Shown: positions 1 to 10,164 of the stretch, in pieces
Layout of the letters: every line of letters starts with the position of its first letter
How positions within the stretch are numbered: the stretch's first letter is position 1
DNA from: Bacteroides sp.
GTDB taxonomy: Bacteria; Bacteroidota; Bacteroidia; Bacteroidales; Bacteroidaceae
Length of the DNA: 64,000 nt
Reading direction: 5' to 3'
Assembly: GCA_015060765.1 (NCBI GenBank)
Contig: SUXW01000001.1
Coordinates: 62,001 to 126,000 of the forward strand
Notes under the pieces: model-generated
The model's input: the letters and a program-made list of their open reading frames with translations, nothing else
Told to the model about the DNA's origin: nothing
The model's database searches: none
Translations under genes and position numbers: made by a program

Positions 1-2159
1 CCCCAAATATGTGGACGATAAGGAACACCATAAGGCGTTTCTTTTACTTGCTCCTGCAAACCCTTTTCTGCTTCTACTAAAGCTGCGCGGAAAGCTTTCG
101 AGAATGCTTTGGCTTTCTTTCCTTTCATTTGAGCAATTAGTTTTTCTACGCGGGCTGTATACCAAGCTGTTTGGCCTATTTGTTTGGTAATTAATTCTTG
201 ATTGGCAAACAAATAATCCAAATAGGATTGTTCCTTTGTAGAAAGATAAAGTTCTACTGCTGCCTGTATCTTTGCAAAAGCAATTCTTGGGTTGTCTTTG
301 CCTGTGTGTTCGAATATTTCACGAGCAATATTGAGACAATGAGTACTTAATGTATCGTTGAATCCTTTCAATACACGTGAAGTGGCTGCTAATTGGGCTG
401 CTGTAGACATCTCACGCATTGGATTGTCTTCGGTGAAAATCCATCGATCGTCATCATTACCAATTTCCCCATCTGTCATGGCAGATGCATCTCCCAATAA
501 GACGTATTGGCGAAGACTGTTACAAATGATACCTCTATAAAGACGACCTAAAGCCAAATAGGAATTGACTACGCTGAGTGCACCATTTTCTACTTGTTGG
601 AGCAAGTCATTCTTTCCATCGGCTTGATGAATTTCAGTAATACGATTGATTTGGTCTATGGAAGTAACATCCAATTCTGGCTGGAAAGCTTCGTAAGCTA
701 AAGCTAAAATATAGCATTCACCTGCCTGTGATTCAATACGTAAATCGAAATCACCGGCATCGTGCCAACCTCCGATATTCACGCCTTCTACAATTTCACC
801 GGGTTGGTATTTGGACAGACCTCCCTTCTGGTCGTATCCATCGATGTGGTTATGTGCCGGAGCCATTTGAGCATCATCCATATGACAAGCATCATGCCAT
901 ACTCTATATTTTTCGTTCACTCGCATGTGACACATTTGTACTGGTAAGAAATATTCTAAAACGGGTTGCCATACACCACGTTCGTATATGTTGTTGTCTA
1001 TACGGAAGATAGGGGATATCGATTCACCGTATTTAATTTGATATACTCCAGAATCTTTGATATCCGAGAAATCGACCTTGACATAATTGTAGCGTAAGAA
1101 TTTTCCCCATTCTACAGGCTTGATGGTTTTTATAGTTTTTATTTCGTCGGCATCCATTCGGATCAGTTGTGCATCGTGTAGTTGGGTATCACGAATGTCA
1201 AGCTCGATGATAGCTTCTTTGTTTTGTGCCGGATGATAACCTACTTGAGATGTTTGGATAACTGGTTTGTACATCCAATCCTCTTCAATATTAGGAGTGA
1301 TAATCCATTTTACAGCACCTTTAGTTGTGTTAGGTTGAATGTTGCTGCGTAATACAAACCAACCATTGTTGTGGTTCATACGGCCATCAAACAATTGTAA
1401 ATCGCCAGTCAAGGATTCGATGGTTACTTTATTGTAAGGATCATCAGGACGAGAGGTGAATTTTTTACCTATAGCGTAAGGCTCACTGATAATGTCATCG
1501 GCCACAATAGGACTGTAACCTTTACCAATCAAATGATCCATATCTGCCAAAGGGCTTTTTCCGTTGTGATAATTTCCCGTATGCAAATGATTTGGATTGG
1601 TTGTCATCAATGGCGAATTAGGTTGTTGTGGATAAATACCACTTTGGTTATCCATTAACCAAGGTTTGCCAAAATGAGAACCAGGGAAGAATTCCAAATT
1701 AAATCCCACTTTCCCTAAAAAATGTTCGGGAATGGGACGGTCTAAATCGACAGTTACTTCAATTTGTTTGCCTTTGGCTTCTACCTTAACAGTGTATACT
1801 AAGTTCAATTCCGGATAAATCATCGGATTAAACCCTGTTAGATGGCGTGAAGAATCCGGATAGCACATGGTTGCAATAATACTGTTCCCTTCTATCTTTC
1901 TATTCAATTGCTTGGGAACAGGTTGCCATTGACCTGGAGTCGCTTCCAATCGGATGTCACCGTTGGTGGCTATACGATTACCGTTCATAATGATACATAC
2001 CCCACCTTGGTGTCCTTCAGGGTAGATGTCGTCGAAAGCCATGACATCTACTCCTTGATTTTTGAAATAACCGGATGAGGTCAGTTGGAATTCCTGGGCA
2101 TTTATGCCCTCAGTTAGGATGAAACCTATAACTGAAACGAGTAATAATAATTTTTTCAT
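1..2159 (-). CDS. Glycoside hydrolase family 9 endo-beta-glucanase, 3' end cut off by the window
   Basis: The frame is open from an ATG at 2159 to the window edge (719 full codons), so the C-terminus is missing. The protein starts with a signal peptide ending near NAQ, then an N-terminal beta-rich region of about 400 residues that fits the Ig-like domains of many GH9 enzymes. The catalytic-domain signature WHDAGDFD follows, with D467 and D470 as the expected base pair of this inverting family. GH9 enzymes cleave beta-1,4 links in cellulose, mixed-linkage glucan or xyloglucan. The general-acid Glu should lie in the missing part. Only 2 bp separate it from the GH30-like gene, so the two are translated from one message. 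The exact substrate is not visible. Confidence 0.85.
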   Translation of the reverse strand, partial: MKKLLLLVSVIGFILTEGINAQEFQLTSSGYFKNQGVDVMAFDDIYPEGHQGGVCIIMNGNRIATNGDIRLEATPGQWQPVPKQLNRKIEGNSIIATMCYPDSSRHLTGFNPMIYPELNLVYTVKVEAKGKQIEVTVDLDRPIPEHFLGKVGFNLEFFPGSHFGKPWLMDNQSGIYPQQPNSPLMTTNPNHLHTGNYHNGKSPLADMDHLIGKGYSPIVADDIISEPYAIGKKFTSRPDDPYNKVTIESLTGDLQLFDGRMNHNNGWFVLRSNIQPNTTKGAVKWIITPNIEEDWMYKPVIQTSQVGYHPAQNKEAIIELDIRDTQLHDAQLIRMDADEIKTIKTIKPVEWGKFLRYNYVKVDFSDIKDSGVYQIKYGESISPIFRIDNNIYERGVWQPVLEYFLPVQMCHMRVNEKYRVWHDACHMDDAQMAPAHNHIDGYDQKGGLSKYQPGEIVEGVNIGGWHDAGDFDLRIESQAGECYILALAYEAFQPELDVTSIDQINRITEIHQADGKNDLLQQVENGALSVVNSYLALGRLYRGIICNSLRQYVLLGDASAMTDGEIGNDDDRWIFTEDNPMREMSTAAQLAATSRVLKGFNDTLSTHCLNIAREIFEHTGKDNPRIAFAKIQAAVELYLSTKEQSYLDYLFANQELITKQIGQTAWYTARVEKLIAQMKGKKAKAFSKAFRAALVEAEKGLQEQVKETPYGVPYRPHIW

Positions 2160-2161
2160 AA

Positions 2162-4048
2162 TTAATAATTATAAATTGGTTTTTCTGTAATAATGGTGAT
2201 AAAACTGATGGCCGGCAAATGTACTTGGACCTTACCATCCTTAACTGTTACGGTGGATGGGGTCATGGAGTCTTTAGTGTTGGTAATGAAAACTGTTGCC
2301 GTTTGTATATCTTTAGGTAAACCGGTAATCGTTGCATTGCAATCGGCACCATTGTTAACCAAATGTATGGCATATTCCCCACGAACAACATTCCCGAATG
2401 CAGCTGCATTTATATTCTTTTTACTACTTGTGACAGGGATGGATAATGCTTCTTCTGGGGTGGATGCTAACTGTTTCATATTCCAGAAACGTTGGGTGGG
2501 TCGGAGGGGACCTTGTGAACGGTATATACCGTCTCCCCAAAGGAGCGAATAGTCGGACGTAAGTTGCCATTGCAAGATTGATAAAGGTTGACAAATGGCA
2601 CATATACGTGTATACAGATTAATCTCATAAAGAGCGAAAGTTGATTCATTGAAAATCTCTGCGTATCTGTGTGCAGCAGCATCGGTACTTCCTTCTCCGA
2701 TAATGAGAGGTACGTTCAATTGTTTGGCGGCTTCTCCCCATTTGGCAAGTGTGGCATCGTCACAACCTCTCCATGAATGGAATGATATGGCGCCAATGTA
2801 TTTATGAGTCGAATTGTCTTTCATCGCTGGAAGAATGAAATCGAAGGTGGTAGCATCAGAATTGTCTCCTAATAACATCTTGGTTGGTAGATTTAGCTTG
2901 GCAAGATATTCTCCGAACTCTTTAATAAATTCTGCATGCTGTTGTGGAGTATGAAGGACATCTATACCTATATCGGATTCATTGAAAGAAAACATTGCAA
3001 TTTCTACACCATAGTTTTTTTTCAAATAGACGAGATAGTCTGCAATGGATTTATATATTTTCTCTTTTTTCTGTGGATTCAAGCGATAGGCTACTACTCC
3101 ACTTCCCTGTTTATAGTCTTCTGGTTTTCCGTCGATGGCCCAAAAAGGAGGGAACCATCCGCTTAATATAACAGGCAAACCGATCTCTTTCAACCTTTTA
3201 GCCATCAGCATACTCTTTTCTACATGTACAGGTAAACCATTTTGTTGGGCATGTTCAACCGGATCCATGTTTTCTTCGGGATGCCAGATACGCCAAGGAA
3301 ACTCTACACGCCCATAAGCAACTCGAAGATTCTTTAAACAATAGTCTATCACTTTAGGGTCGTTTTTGGGGTTTTGGAGACGGAAGTTACCACCGAATCC
3401 GACAAACAAATTTCCCGGTTCCTTTATGTTCAGTGCAATATTTGCATCAGAATGATCAATGGTACCTGTTGCATATAAATCTATCTCTACTTTTTTGCTT
3501 GTTCCTTTTTGTAAAGTAGGCATTAATACCATATAAATAACCCGATTCCCTTCTTCCTCTTTGACAATTGTCTTTAAAGGCTTGTCTGAATCTAACTTTA
3601 TTTGTCGGTTTGCAGAAGTAATTGTAATTTTTTTGTTTCTAACTCTGATTTTGGCATCAGAATAATTTTCGGGAGTCAGAGTGATACAAAAATAGGCAGC
3701 TTGGCTCATCGTAGTATCAGATTGGGCTTCTATCGTGATATGAGTGTGGCTCTTGGCTATATCTGTTACCTTTTGTGTGAACCTGACTTTTCGGATGTTG
3801 GTTCGAACTTCCTGGGTATTCCCTTCTCGATGATATAGCGGGCGTTGCCATTCTTTTTTGGATGGCTCTGCGTATGTATTGAAATCACCGACTCGTAAAG
3901 AGGATTCAAAATCGATTAATTCACCATCTACGCGTACGCCTGTAATGTTGCTCCAGGCCATGACTTCTGTTTGCGCGAATATGGTTTGAAGGTGAAAATT
4001 TGTTAGTAATAAGCCGATTACTAATAATACTCTTTTGTTTTTTTTCAT
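2162..4048 (-). CDS. GH30-like clan GH-A glycoside hydrolase, secreted
   Basis: The 628-residue protein has a signal peptide (about residues 1-26), an N-terminal beta domain to about residue 205 and a TIM-barrel region. In the barrel, the FNESDIG motif at E357 fits the acid/base Glu and the IIGEGS motif at E452 fits the nucleophile of retaining clan GH-A enzymes. The overall layout, with flanking beta-sandwich parts, is most like GH30. Known GH30 activities include beta-glucosidase, beta-1,6-glucanase and xylanase, and the sequence alone does not choose between them. It lies 12 bp after the regulator gene and 2 bp before the GH9 gene, which implies one transcription unit acting on a common plant or microbial beta-glycan. 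Confidence 0.75.
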   Translation of the reverse strand: MKKNKRVLLVIGLLLTNFHLQTIFAQTEVMAWSNITGVRVDGELIDFESSLRVGDFNTYAEPSKKEWQRPLYHREGNTQEVRTNIRKVRFTQKVTDIAKSHTHITIEAQSDTTMSQAAYFCITLTPENYSDAKIRVRNKKITITSANRQIKLDSDKPLKTIVKEEEGNRVIYMVLMPTLQKGTSKKVEIDLYATGTIDHSDANIALNIKEPGNLFVGFGGNFRLQNPKNDPKVIDYCLKNLRVAYGRVEFPWRIWHPEENMDPVEHAQQNGLPVHVEKSMLMAKRLKEIGLPVILSGWFPPFWAIDGKPEDYKQGSGVVAYRLNPQKKEKIYKSIADYLVYLKKNYGVEIAMFSFNESDIGIDVLHTPQQHAEFIKEFGEYLAKLNLPTKMLLGDNSDATTFDFILPAMKDNSTHKYIGAISFHSWRGCDDATLAKWGEAAKQLNVPLIIGEGSTDAAAHRYAEIFNESTFALYEINLYTRICAICQPLSILQWQLTSDYSLLWGDGIYRSQGPLRPTQRFWNMKQLASTPEEALSIPVTSSKKNINAAAFGNVVRGEYAIHLVNNGADCNATITGLPKDIQTATVFITNTKDSMTPSTVTVKDGKVQVHLPAISFITIITEKPIYNY

Positions 4049-4060
4049 GAGGTATGATTT

Positions 4061-7000
4061 TTAATGTTGTTTCTTAAAATTAGAAGGACTGATGTTGAAT
4101 TCTTCCTTAAAATGTTTTGAGAATATTTTAGGTGAATTATAACCTAACATATATGCTATTTCCGCTACTTGCATCTGACTTTCAGCTAGTAATTGTTTGG
4201 CTCTCTTCATACGTATAGTTCGAATGAATTCTATCGGTTTCTTTCCGGTAATCTTTATCATTTTTTTGTAGAAATAACTGCGTGATAGGTTGAGTTCCGT
4301 AGCCAATTCTTCTACAGAGAACTCGGATTGACAGATATGGTCTTCTACAATCTTGATGGCCTTTTCAACTAGTTGCTGGTCTAAGGGAGTAATGGCAATT
4401 TTACTGGGCTCTATGTTGATTTCATTGTTGAATATCTCAATTCGTTTGGTGTTCATTTCGATTATTTTATTGATTCGGAGTTTCAGAATTTCCATGTTGA
4501 ACGGTTTGGTGATGTAATCATCTGCTCCTACACTTAATCCTTCCAGAAGATGTTCTTCACTGGATTTGGCTGTTAATAGAATGATTGAGATGTGCGAATA
4601 TCTGATGTCGTTTTTGATTGCTGTACATAATTCTAATCCATCCATTTCTGGCATCATGATATCGCTTACTATTAAATCAACATCTTCCTTATCAATCACT
4701 TCTAAAGCTTGTTTCCCGTTTGAAGCTTTAAAAATTTGATAATGTTTAGAAAGACTTTCAGAAAGAAAGGTTAAAAAATCGTTGTTGTCGTCTACTAGCA
4801 GAATGGAAAATTGGCATTCCTTTTGTTCGTTGGCTTCAATGGAATTTTCTGTAAGGGACTGATTGTTTTCTTGTTCTATATTTTGGTGTATTGGCAATTT
4901 GATCTGGACAATACAGCCCGTCGGTGTATTGTCTTTTATCTCAATCTCCCCTTGGTGCATTTTGACATATTCTGATACAATGTGGAGCCCGATACCGCTT
5001 CCTCCTCCTGTCTTGTCTTTGTTGAATTGATAAAAGCGCTGGAATACTTTTTCCTTGGCTTCATCTTCAATTCCACATCCAGTATCCATAAAAGATAATA
5101 TCAAATGTGAAGAAACAACTTCTAAATGGAGGGAAATACTACCATTATTGGGAGTGAATTTGAAAGCGTTGGATAAAATATTAGTTGTAATTTTTCTTAT
5201 TTTGTCATAATCAAAATCCATGTAAATGGATGGTTGATTGTGCACAAATGTATAATTGATATGCCTACTCTTTGCTGTAGATTCAAATGAATGAAAAATG
5301 TCACTTAAAATAATGAGAATATTGTCGTGGTTGCAATTCAATTTTTCCATACTAGCGTCCAATTTCCTGAAATCTAAAAGCTGATTGATTAGTTCGAGCA
5401 GATAAGTGGCATTCTTTTTGACAATGTCAAGTAAACCTTGTCGATGTTCCGGATATTTATCAAAGAATTCTTCCAAAGGATTGATGATTAATGAGAGTGG
5501 AGTACGCAATTCATGGCTGATATTGGCAAAGAACTGAAGTTTCATGTCGCTAAGTTGTTTCTGTCTCTCGTTTTCTTCTTCAATGGAAAGGAACAACTGT
5601 TCTTGTTCTTTCTTTTTTTGTATTTGCCTTAATACCAATGCTATAATACAAATACATATACAGAAATAGATGAAATATGCAAAAATAGAACGATACCAGG
5701 GAGGTAGGATGTTCAGTTGGATGGTCTTGACGTTTTCGCTCCAATTACCTTGGGAATTGCAGACCTTCACAAATAATTGATGTTTCCCTATTGGTAGCAT
5801 GGACAGGTTGATCTTGTTGTTGTCAGCATTTATCCAATAATTGTTCTTGTCTCCCAATTTGTATGCATACTTTATTTTGTCGGATTCAATCAAATCTAAA
5901 GCAGAAAAAGACAATGTCAAAGTGTTGTTGTTTTCTTTGAGAGTGATGTTTTCCAAACATTCAATGGATTGGCCCCCTAAAATGTTTTCCAGATCATCGG
6001 AATGAGCTAATTTGATGTCGGTTAAATGAATGTTTGCTTTGTAATCATTGACAATTATCTCTTGTGGTACAATTGTATGATAACCTTTAGGTGTGCCAAT
6101 AAGGATGTTCCCATTGTTTAATTTTAAGGTGGCATGCACATTGGCATCATTACATATAAGACCGTCGTTGACTGAATAGTTTACTATCGAGAATCCTTTG
6201 GCGTTGATTTGAATACGTGAAGCACCATTACCCGTTCCAATCCACATCTGACCATAATCGTCTTCAATAATGGTTTTGATAAAATTGGCCGTTAATCCTT
6301 TGCTGGAATCAATGAAGGTTATTGAATCGTTTTGTGGATTCCATACACTCAATCCATGTGAATGACCGGCCCAAACCAAACCTCTACTGTCTTTATAAAC
6401 TGTCAATATTTCATCTTCTTTGAACCCGTCCGTGTGATCGAAGAATTGGTACGCATTTGTTTCGATATTAATGCGTATAAGTCCTTCACTGGTAGCTGCA
6501 TAGATGGTATTGTCATCGTAATGCATGTCGCTGATCTTGAATTCTTCTGAATGATGTATGATTGTTTCAAACTGATTGGTCGAAGGGTCGTACCGTTGTA
6601 TGTATCCTTTCAATGTTCCAATCCAAATACGACCGTATTTGTCAATTTCCAAATCGTAAATGTCATTGTCTAGAATTTGACTGTTTTCGGTAGTGTATTT
6701 TTTCGTTTTTCCTTTTTCGTAGCAAAGTAAACCGTTGCGATAACTACCAATCCATAACCGTTTATCTTTGTCCATTACTAAATCTACAATGACGTTAGCT
6801 GGTATATCCAGTACTTTTATGATGTCACTGCCTAGATATTGTTGGATGACTCCATCTCCATCGGTTCCATAATATATACATTGTGCATTTTCATCTTTAC
6901 AGAATGAAAGGATGTCGTAGCTTAAAGTATGGTTGTTTAATATAATGGGTAAAATAGGACTATGGTATGAAATACCATGTTTGAAACTCCCTATCCATAT

Positions 7001-7963
7001 GTTACCGGCTTGGTCGAGATGTACAGACGTTAGATTGTTGCTGCAAATTGTGTGTCTTTTTTGAGAGTTATGAGTGAGGTTGAATATAGCTTGGTTGTTC
7101 TTGTTATATATGAACAATCCCATATGGCTGGTAAGAATACAAATGTTTCCATTCCCTATGTCAAGAATTTGATGAATACGGTTAAAAGGTATTTGGTTCT
7201 TGGGGAATAATTCTATTTTTTCCCATTGGCTTTTTTGATTCTTTTTATATAACAAACAACTGTTCTGAAATGTATAGACCCATATGCCTTCGTTGTTGTC
7301 TGTATAGATGCTTGGTTCTTTGTTTATAATTTCAGAAATGTAATTTTGAGGGATAAATATTCTCTTTGTCTCGGATGTTTGTCGGTTGGTATGTAGTATT
7401 TCTCCATTGTTGTAAATTGAATATATGTGATGAGGACTGATCGAGATTTTGGATAAATCAGGCACCTTGATTGGATATGTCTTAATATTTTGGGGATTAA
7501 CGATATATATTTTGGCTGCATCATATGCCCAAAATTCATTGTTTGTACAACCAACTTTAAGAATGTGTTGGCTCGGAATATTCAATTTGTCGAGAAATTG
7601 AGCGTAATTGTTGTCAAATTTTCCAGTTTGATAGTTGTATACACTATATCCTTGTAATAATCTTATCCAAATGTTTTGGTTGGGATCTTCAAAAATTTCA
7701 GCAATGTAGTCATCAGGCAATTCGGAATTGTCCTTGTTGTATTGCTTGAATGAATGTCCGTTGTATTGGTTGAGTCCGGATGGAGTCCCGATCCAAAGGT
7801 AACCTTTATTATCTTTATATATATGTCGGATATTATTGTCTGAAAGACCATTCTCTATAGAAAGGTGTTTGAACATGAAAGAAGAAGTGTTATATGTAGC
7901 ATAGGATGATGCAACATAAAACATAAAAGATAAAAAGATGAACCCCAAAAATCGTTTTTTCAT
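4061..7963 (-). CDS. Hybrid two-component system sensor/regulator (one-protein HTCS)
   Basis: The 1300-residue protein has, in order, a signal peptide, two seven-bladed propeller-type sensor domains built of WIGT/GLxxY repeats (to about 670), a Y_Y_Y domain (about 690-755), one membrane helix (about 770-790), a HisKA domain with H817 in ISHELRTP, an HATPase domain with GxGIGL, a receiver with D1101 in SDIMMPEMDG, and an AraC-type DNA-binding domain over the last 100 residues. Such proteins bind oligosaccharides in the periplasm and switch on the neighbouring glycan-use genes. The start at 7963 gives a clean signal peptide. A longer frame to 8029 is rejected because that ATG lies on the -33 element of the likely promoter. 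Confidence 0.95.
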   Translation of the reverse strand: MKKRFLGFIFLSFMFYVASSYATYNTSSFMFKHLSIENGLSDNNIRHIYKDNKGYLWIGTPSGLNQYNGHSFKQYNKDNSELPDDYIAEIFEDPNQNIWIRLLQGYSVYNYQTGKFDNNYAQFLDKLNIPSQHILKVGCTNNEFWAYDAAKIYIVNPQNIKTYPIKVPDLSKISISPHHIYSIYNNGEILHTNRQTSETKRIFIPQNYISEIINKEPSIYTDNNEGIWVYTFQNSCLLYKKNQKSQWEKIELFPKNQIPFNRIHQILDIGNGNICILTSHMGLFIYNKNNQAIFNLTHNSQKRHTICSNNLTSVHLDQAGNIWIGSFKHGISYHSPILPIILNNHTLSYDILSFCKDENAQCIYYGTDGDGVIQQYLGSDIIKVLDIPANVIVDLVMDKDKRLWIGSYRNGLLCYEKGKTKKYTTENSQILDNDIYDLEIDKYGRIWIGTLKGYIQRYDPSTNQFETIIHHSEEFKISDMHYDDNTIYAATSEGLIRINIETNAYQFFDHTDGFKEDEILTVYKDSRGLVWAGHSHGLSVWNPQNDSITFIDSSKGLTANFIKTIIEDDYGQMWIGTGNGASRIQINAKGFSIVNYSVNDGLICNDANVHATLKLNNGNILIGTPKGYHTIVPQEIIVNDYKANIHLTDIKLAHSDDLENILGGQSIECLENITLKENNNTLTLSFSALDLIESDKIKYAYKLGDKNNYWINADNNKINLSMLPIGKHQLFVKVCNSQGNWSENVKTIQLNILPPWYRSIFAYFIYFCICICIIALVLRQIQKKKEQEQLFLSIEEENERQKQLSDMKLQFFANISHELRTPLSLIINPLEEFFDKYPEHRQGLLDIVKKNATYLLELINQLLDFRKLDASMEKLNCNHDNILIILSDIFHSFESTAKSRHINYTFVHNQPSIYMDFDYDKIRKITTNILSNAFKFTPNNGSISLHLEVVSSHLILSFMDTGCGIEDEAKEKVFQRFYQFNKDKTGGGSGIGLHIVSEYVKMHQGEIEIKDNTPTGCIVQIKLPIHQNIEQENNQSLTENSIEANEQKECQFSILLVDDNNDFLTFLSESLSKHYQIFKASNGKQALEVIDKEDVDLIVSDIMMPEMDGLELCTAIKNDIRYSHISIILLTAKSSEEHLLEGLSVGADDYITKPFNMEILKLRINKIIEMNTKRIEIFNNEINIEPSKIAITPLDQQLVEKAIKIVEDHICQSEFSVEELATELNLSRSYFYKKMIKITGKKPIEFIRTIRMKRAKQLLAESQMQVAEIAYMLGYNSPKIFSKHFKEEFNISPSNFKKQH

Positions 7964-7998
7964 GATAATGATTATGTTGATGCCGAACATTAATTTTA

Positions 7999-8029
7999 CA
8001 AACTTACAGATAATCTTTAAAATAGTCAA
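7999..8029 (-). promoter_or_regulatory. Promoter of the HTCS-GH30-GH9 unit
   Basis: Read on the minus strand there is a TTG (8029-8027), a 20-bp gap and TAAGTTTG (8006-7999), matching the Bacteroides -33/-7 promoter pattern. It lies 36 bp ahead of the chosen HTCS start. Its position means the regulator and the two hydrolases behind it probably share one transcript. Confidence 0.6.
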
Positions 8030-8050
8030 GTACTATAGACATGAAGTTAG

Positions 8051-8075
8051 CATCAAATGAGGGGTCTTTTTGATG
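8051..8075. promoter_or_regulatory. Inverted repeat in the divergent regulator region
   Basis: CATCAAA at 8051-8057 and TTTGATG at 8069-8075 form a perfect 7-bp inverted repeat with an 11-bp spacer. It sits between the HTCS promoter and the divergent gene at 8211. It could be an operator for the AraC domain of the HTCS, but nothing else in the window confirms this. Confidence 0.3.
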
Positions 8076-8210
8076 TAAAAAGAGGTTTTTTTTGTTTCGT
8101 GCTAAAATATGTTTGTTAAAAGAAACAAGTGAGGGTGAAAATGGATTCATTTGACGGTTTCGCATATTGAGCAAATGTTGTATTTTTATAAAAAATTAAA
8201 TACAGTCAAT

Positions 8211-10100
8211 ATGAAAGGTATAGGACAAAAATTGATGCTCGCATTTATTTTATTGAGCACTTTGGGATGTATGACCATGAAAGCGGGTGCATACAAAAGT
8301 TTTAAAGTTTCTATTTATGTGCGTGCTTATGAAGTGGATAAGATGAAGGATATTCACTGGTTAGATTCTACATGGAGTGTAATCTCCAGTCAGTTGGATG
8401 TGGATAAAATTTATTTGGAGACTCATCGTGATCTGTTGATCGTTGATGATAATACATTGAATCAAGCAAAAGAATTCTTTCATGCAAAAGGGATAGAAAC
8501 GGCAGGGGGTATAACTTATACAATTGATGAAAGTAATAGTTTTGAAACCTTTTGCTATTCTAATCCGGAACACCGCAAGACTGTTCAGGAAATAGCAGAA
8601 CATACGGCTAAACATTTTGATGAATTTATTTTGGATGATTTCTTTTTTACCAGTTGTAAATCTGATATTGAAATAAAGGCCAAGGGTGATATGAGCTGGA
8701 CGGACTATCGCCTGAAATTGATGACTGAGGCCGGGCGTAATTTAGTGTTGAAACCATCAAAGAAAGTAAATCCGAAAGTAAAAGTCATCATCAAATACCC
8801 GAATTGGTATGACCATTTCCAAGGACTTGGTTTTAATTTGGAAGAGGGACCGCAATTGTTTGATGGAGTTTGGACCGGAACGGAAACCAGAGATCCTGCT
8901 GGCAATCAGCATTTGCAGAATTATTTGAGTTATAATATAATTCGGTATTTTCATAATCTCCGTCCTGGATATAATGGTGGAGGATGGGTAGATTCTGGAG
9001 GTATACAAATGGGAATGGATCGTTATGCAGAGCAATTGCATCTGACGATGTTGAGTAAAACACCGGAAATCATATTGTTTGCATATAATCAACTATTGGG
9101 AGTGAAATTGTCGGATTCATTCCGGACACCTTGGCAAGGAATGAATACCAGCTTTAATTATGATGAAATGACCAAGCCGTTCCTAAGTAAGGAGGGGACG
9201 ACTATACAACCTACAACGATGGCTCGAATAGCCGATGTTGTATTAAAACAGACCGATCGTTTGACTGCGCAATTAGGAACTCCGATTGGCATCAAATCGT
9301 ATAAGCCTTTTCATGCCGAAGGCGAAGATTTCTTGCAAAATTACTTGGGGATGATAGGACTGCCTATGGATATGTATTCTTCATTTCCTGAAGATCAGAA
9401 AGTTATATTGCTAACAGCCCAAGCTGCGAAAGATGTGAATATAATGAAGAATATTAAAAAACAGTTGCAGAATGGACGTGAAGTGGTTATTACGAGTGGT
9501 TTGTTGAAGGCTATCCCTGATAAGATTGCGGAGGTGTGTGAATTACGTTGTACTGATTTGAAGGCGTTGGTAGATGATTTTGGACGTCATGGGAAATCTG
9601 GTAGGGAACTGCTGATACCTCAAGTTTTGTATTATACCAATGATGCCTGGGAAATGGTCAGTGCGGGTCGTCCGTTAACTGGAGGCGTTTCCGGATATCC
9701 TATTGTCTTACGGGCACCTTATGCAACGGGTAATCTGTATGTGTTGACCATACCGGATGATATGGGGAATTTATACGACTATCCGTCAGGAGCGTTGAAT
9801 GAAATAAGACGCATGATGAGTAAGGATTTGGATGTATATTTGGAAGCTCCCTCTAAGGTTGGATTGTTTTTGTATGACAACCGGACTTTAGTTGTCGAAA
9901 ACTTTAATGATGAACCTGTGGATATTTATGTTGTTGGTAATCCGGACAAGGTGAAAGAACTGAATGATTTGTTGGAAAAAGAATCCTTGAAGCCTGTACA
10001 GATAGCAACAACTCCCGTTCGATGGGGACGCTCATTAGAACCGAAAAACCGATTTAGAATTACATTGATGCCACATTCATATAAAGCATACAAATATTAG
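8211..10100 (+). CDS. Unrecognised secreted protein with a likely TIM-barrel hydrolase fold
   Basis: I do not recognise a named family. From the ATG at 8211 the protein has 629 residues and a hydrophobic N-terminal signal ending near AGA; a Cys in LSTLGC could also be a relaxed lipobox. Residues about 30-330 look like alternating beta strands and helices. The strand EFILDDFFF places D142 and D143 where barrel glycosidases often keep catalytic acids, and a second acidic stretch, VWTGTETRDP, follows. The last 100 residues look like a beta-sandwich. The frame extends upstream only through a TTG at 8151, which would spoil the signal peptide. It is divergent from the HTCS and ends convergent to tolC. 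A glycosidase or glycan-binding role is an inference from this context. Confidence 0.6.
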   Translation: MKGIGQKLMLAFILLSTLGCMTMKAGAYKSFKVSIYVRAYEVDKMKDIHWLDSTWSVISSQLDVDKIYLETHRDLLIVDDNTLNQAKEFFHAKGIETAGGITYTIDESNSFETFCYSNPEHRKTVQEIAEHTAKHFDEFILDDFFFTSCKSDIEIKAKGDMSWTDYRLKLMTEAGRNLVLKPSKKVNPKVKVIIKYPNWYDHFQGLGFNLEEGPQLFDGVWTGTETRDPAGNQHLQNYLSYNIIRYFHNLRPGYNGGGWVDSGGIQMGMDRYAEQLHLTMLSKTPEIILFAYNQLLGVKLSDSFRTPWQGMNTSFNYDEMTKPFLSKEGTTIQPTTMARIADVVLKQTDRLTAQLGTPIGIKSYKPFHAEGEDFLQNYLGMIGLPMDMYSSFPEDQKVILLTAQAAKDVNIMKNIKKQLQNGREVVITSGLLKAIPDKIAEVCELRCTDLKALVDDFGRHGKSGRELLIPQVLYYTNDAWEMVSAGRPLTGGVSGYPIVLRAPYATGNLYVLTIPDDMGNLYDYPSGALNEIRRMMSKDLDVYLEAPSKVGLFLYDNRTLVVENFNDEPVDIYVVGNPDKVKELNDLLEKESLKPVQIATTPVRWGRSLEPKNRFRITLMPHSYKAYKY

Positions 10101-10129
10101 TTTAGGTAGATGGAATAGGGTAATGACAA

Positions 10130-10158
10130 GAAAGGATGCCTGTTGGGGCATCCTTTTC
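10130..10158. terminator. Bidirectional terminator hairpin
   Basis: GAAAGGATGCC at 10130-10140 pairs with GGCATCCTTT at 10147-10156 around a 6-base loop, with T-rich sequence after it on the plus strand. It lies between two converging genes and can end both transcripts. Confidence 0.75.
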
Positions 10159-10164
10159 TTTGTG

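Noticed and set aside
7961-7976. GATAATGATTATG, resembling a Fur box
   Set aside because: Only part of the 19-bp pattern fits, it covers the HTCS start codon, and AT-rich DNA gives such matches by chance.
7964-8029. N-terminal extension of the HTCS
   Set aside because: The upstream ATG sits on the -33 element of the promoter and the extension has no signal-peptide character.
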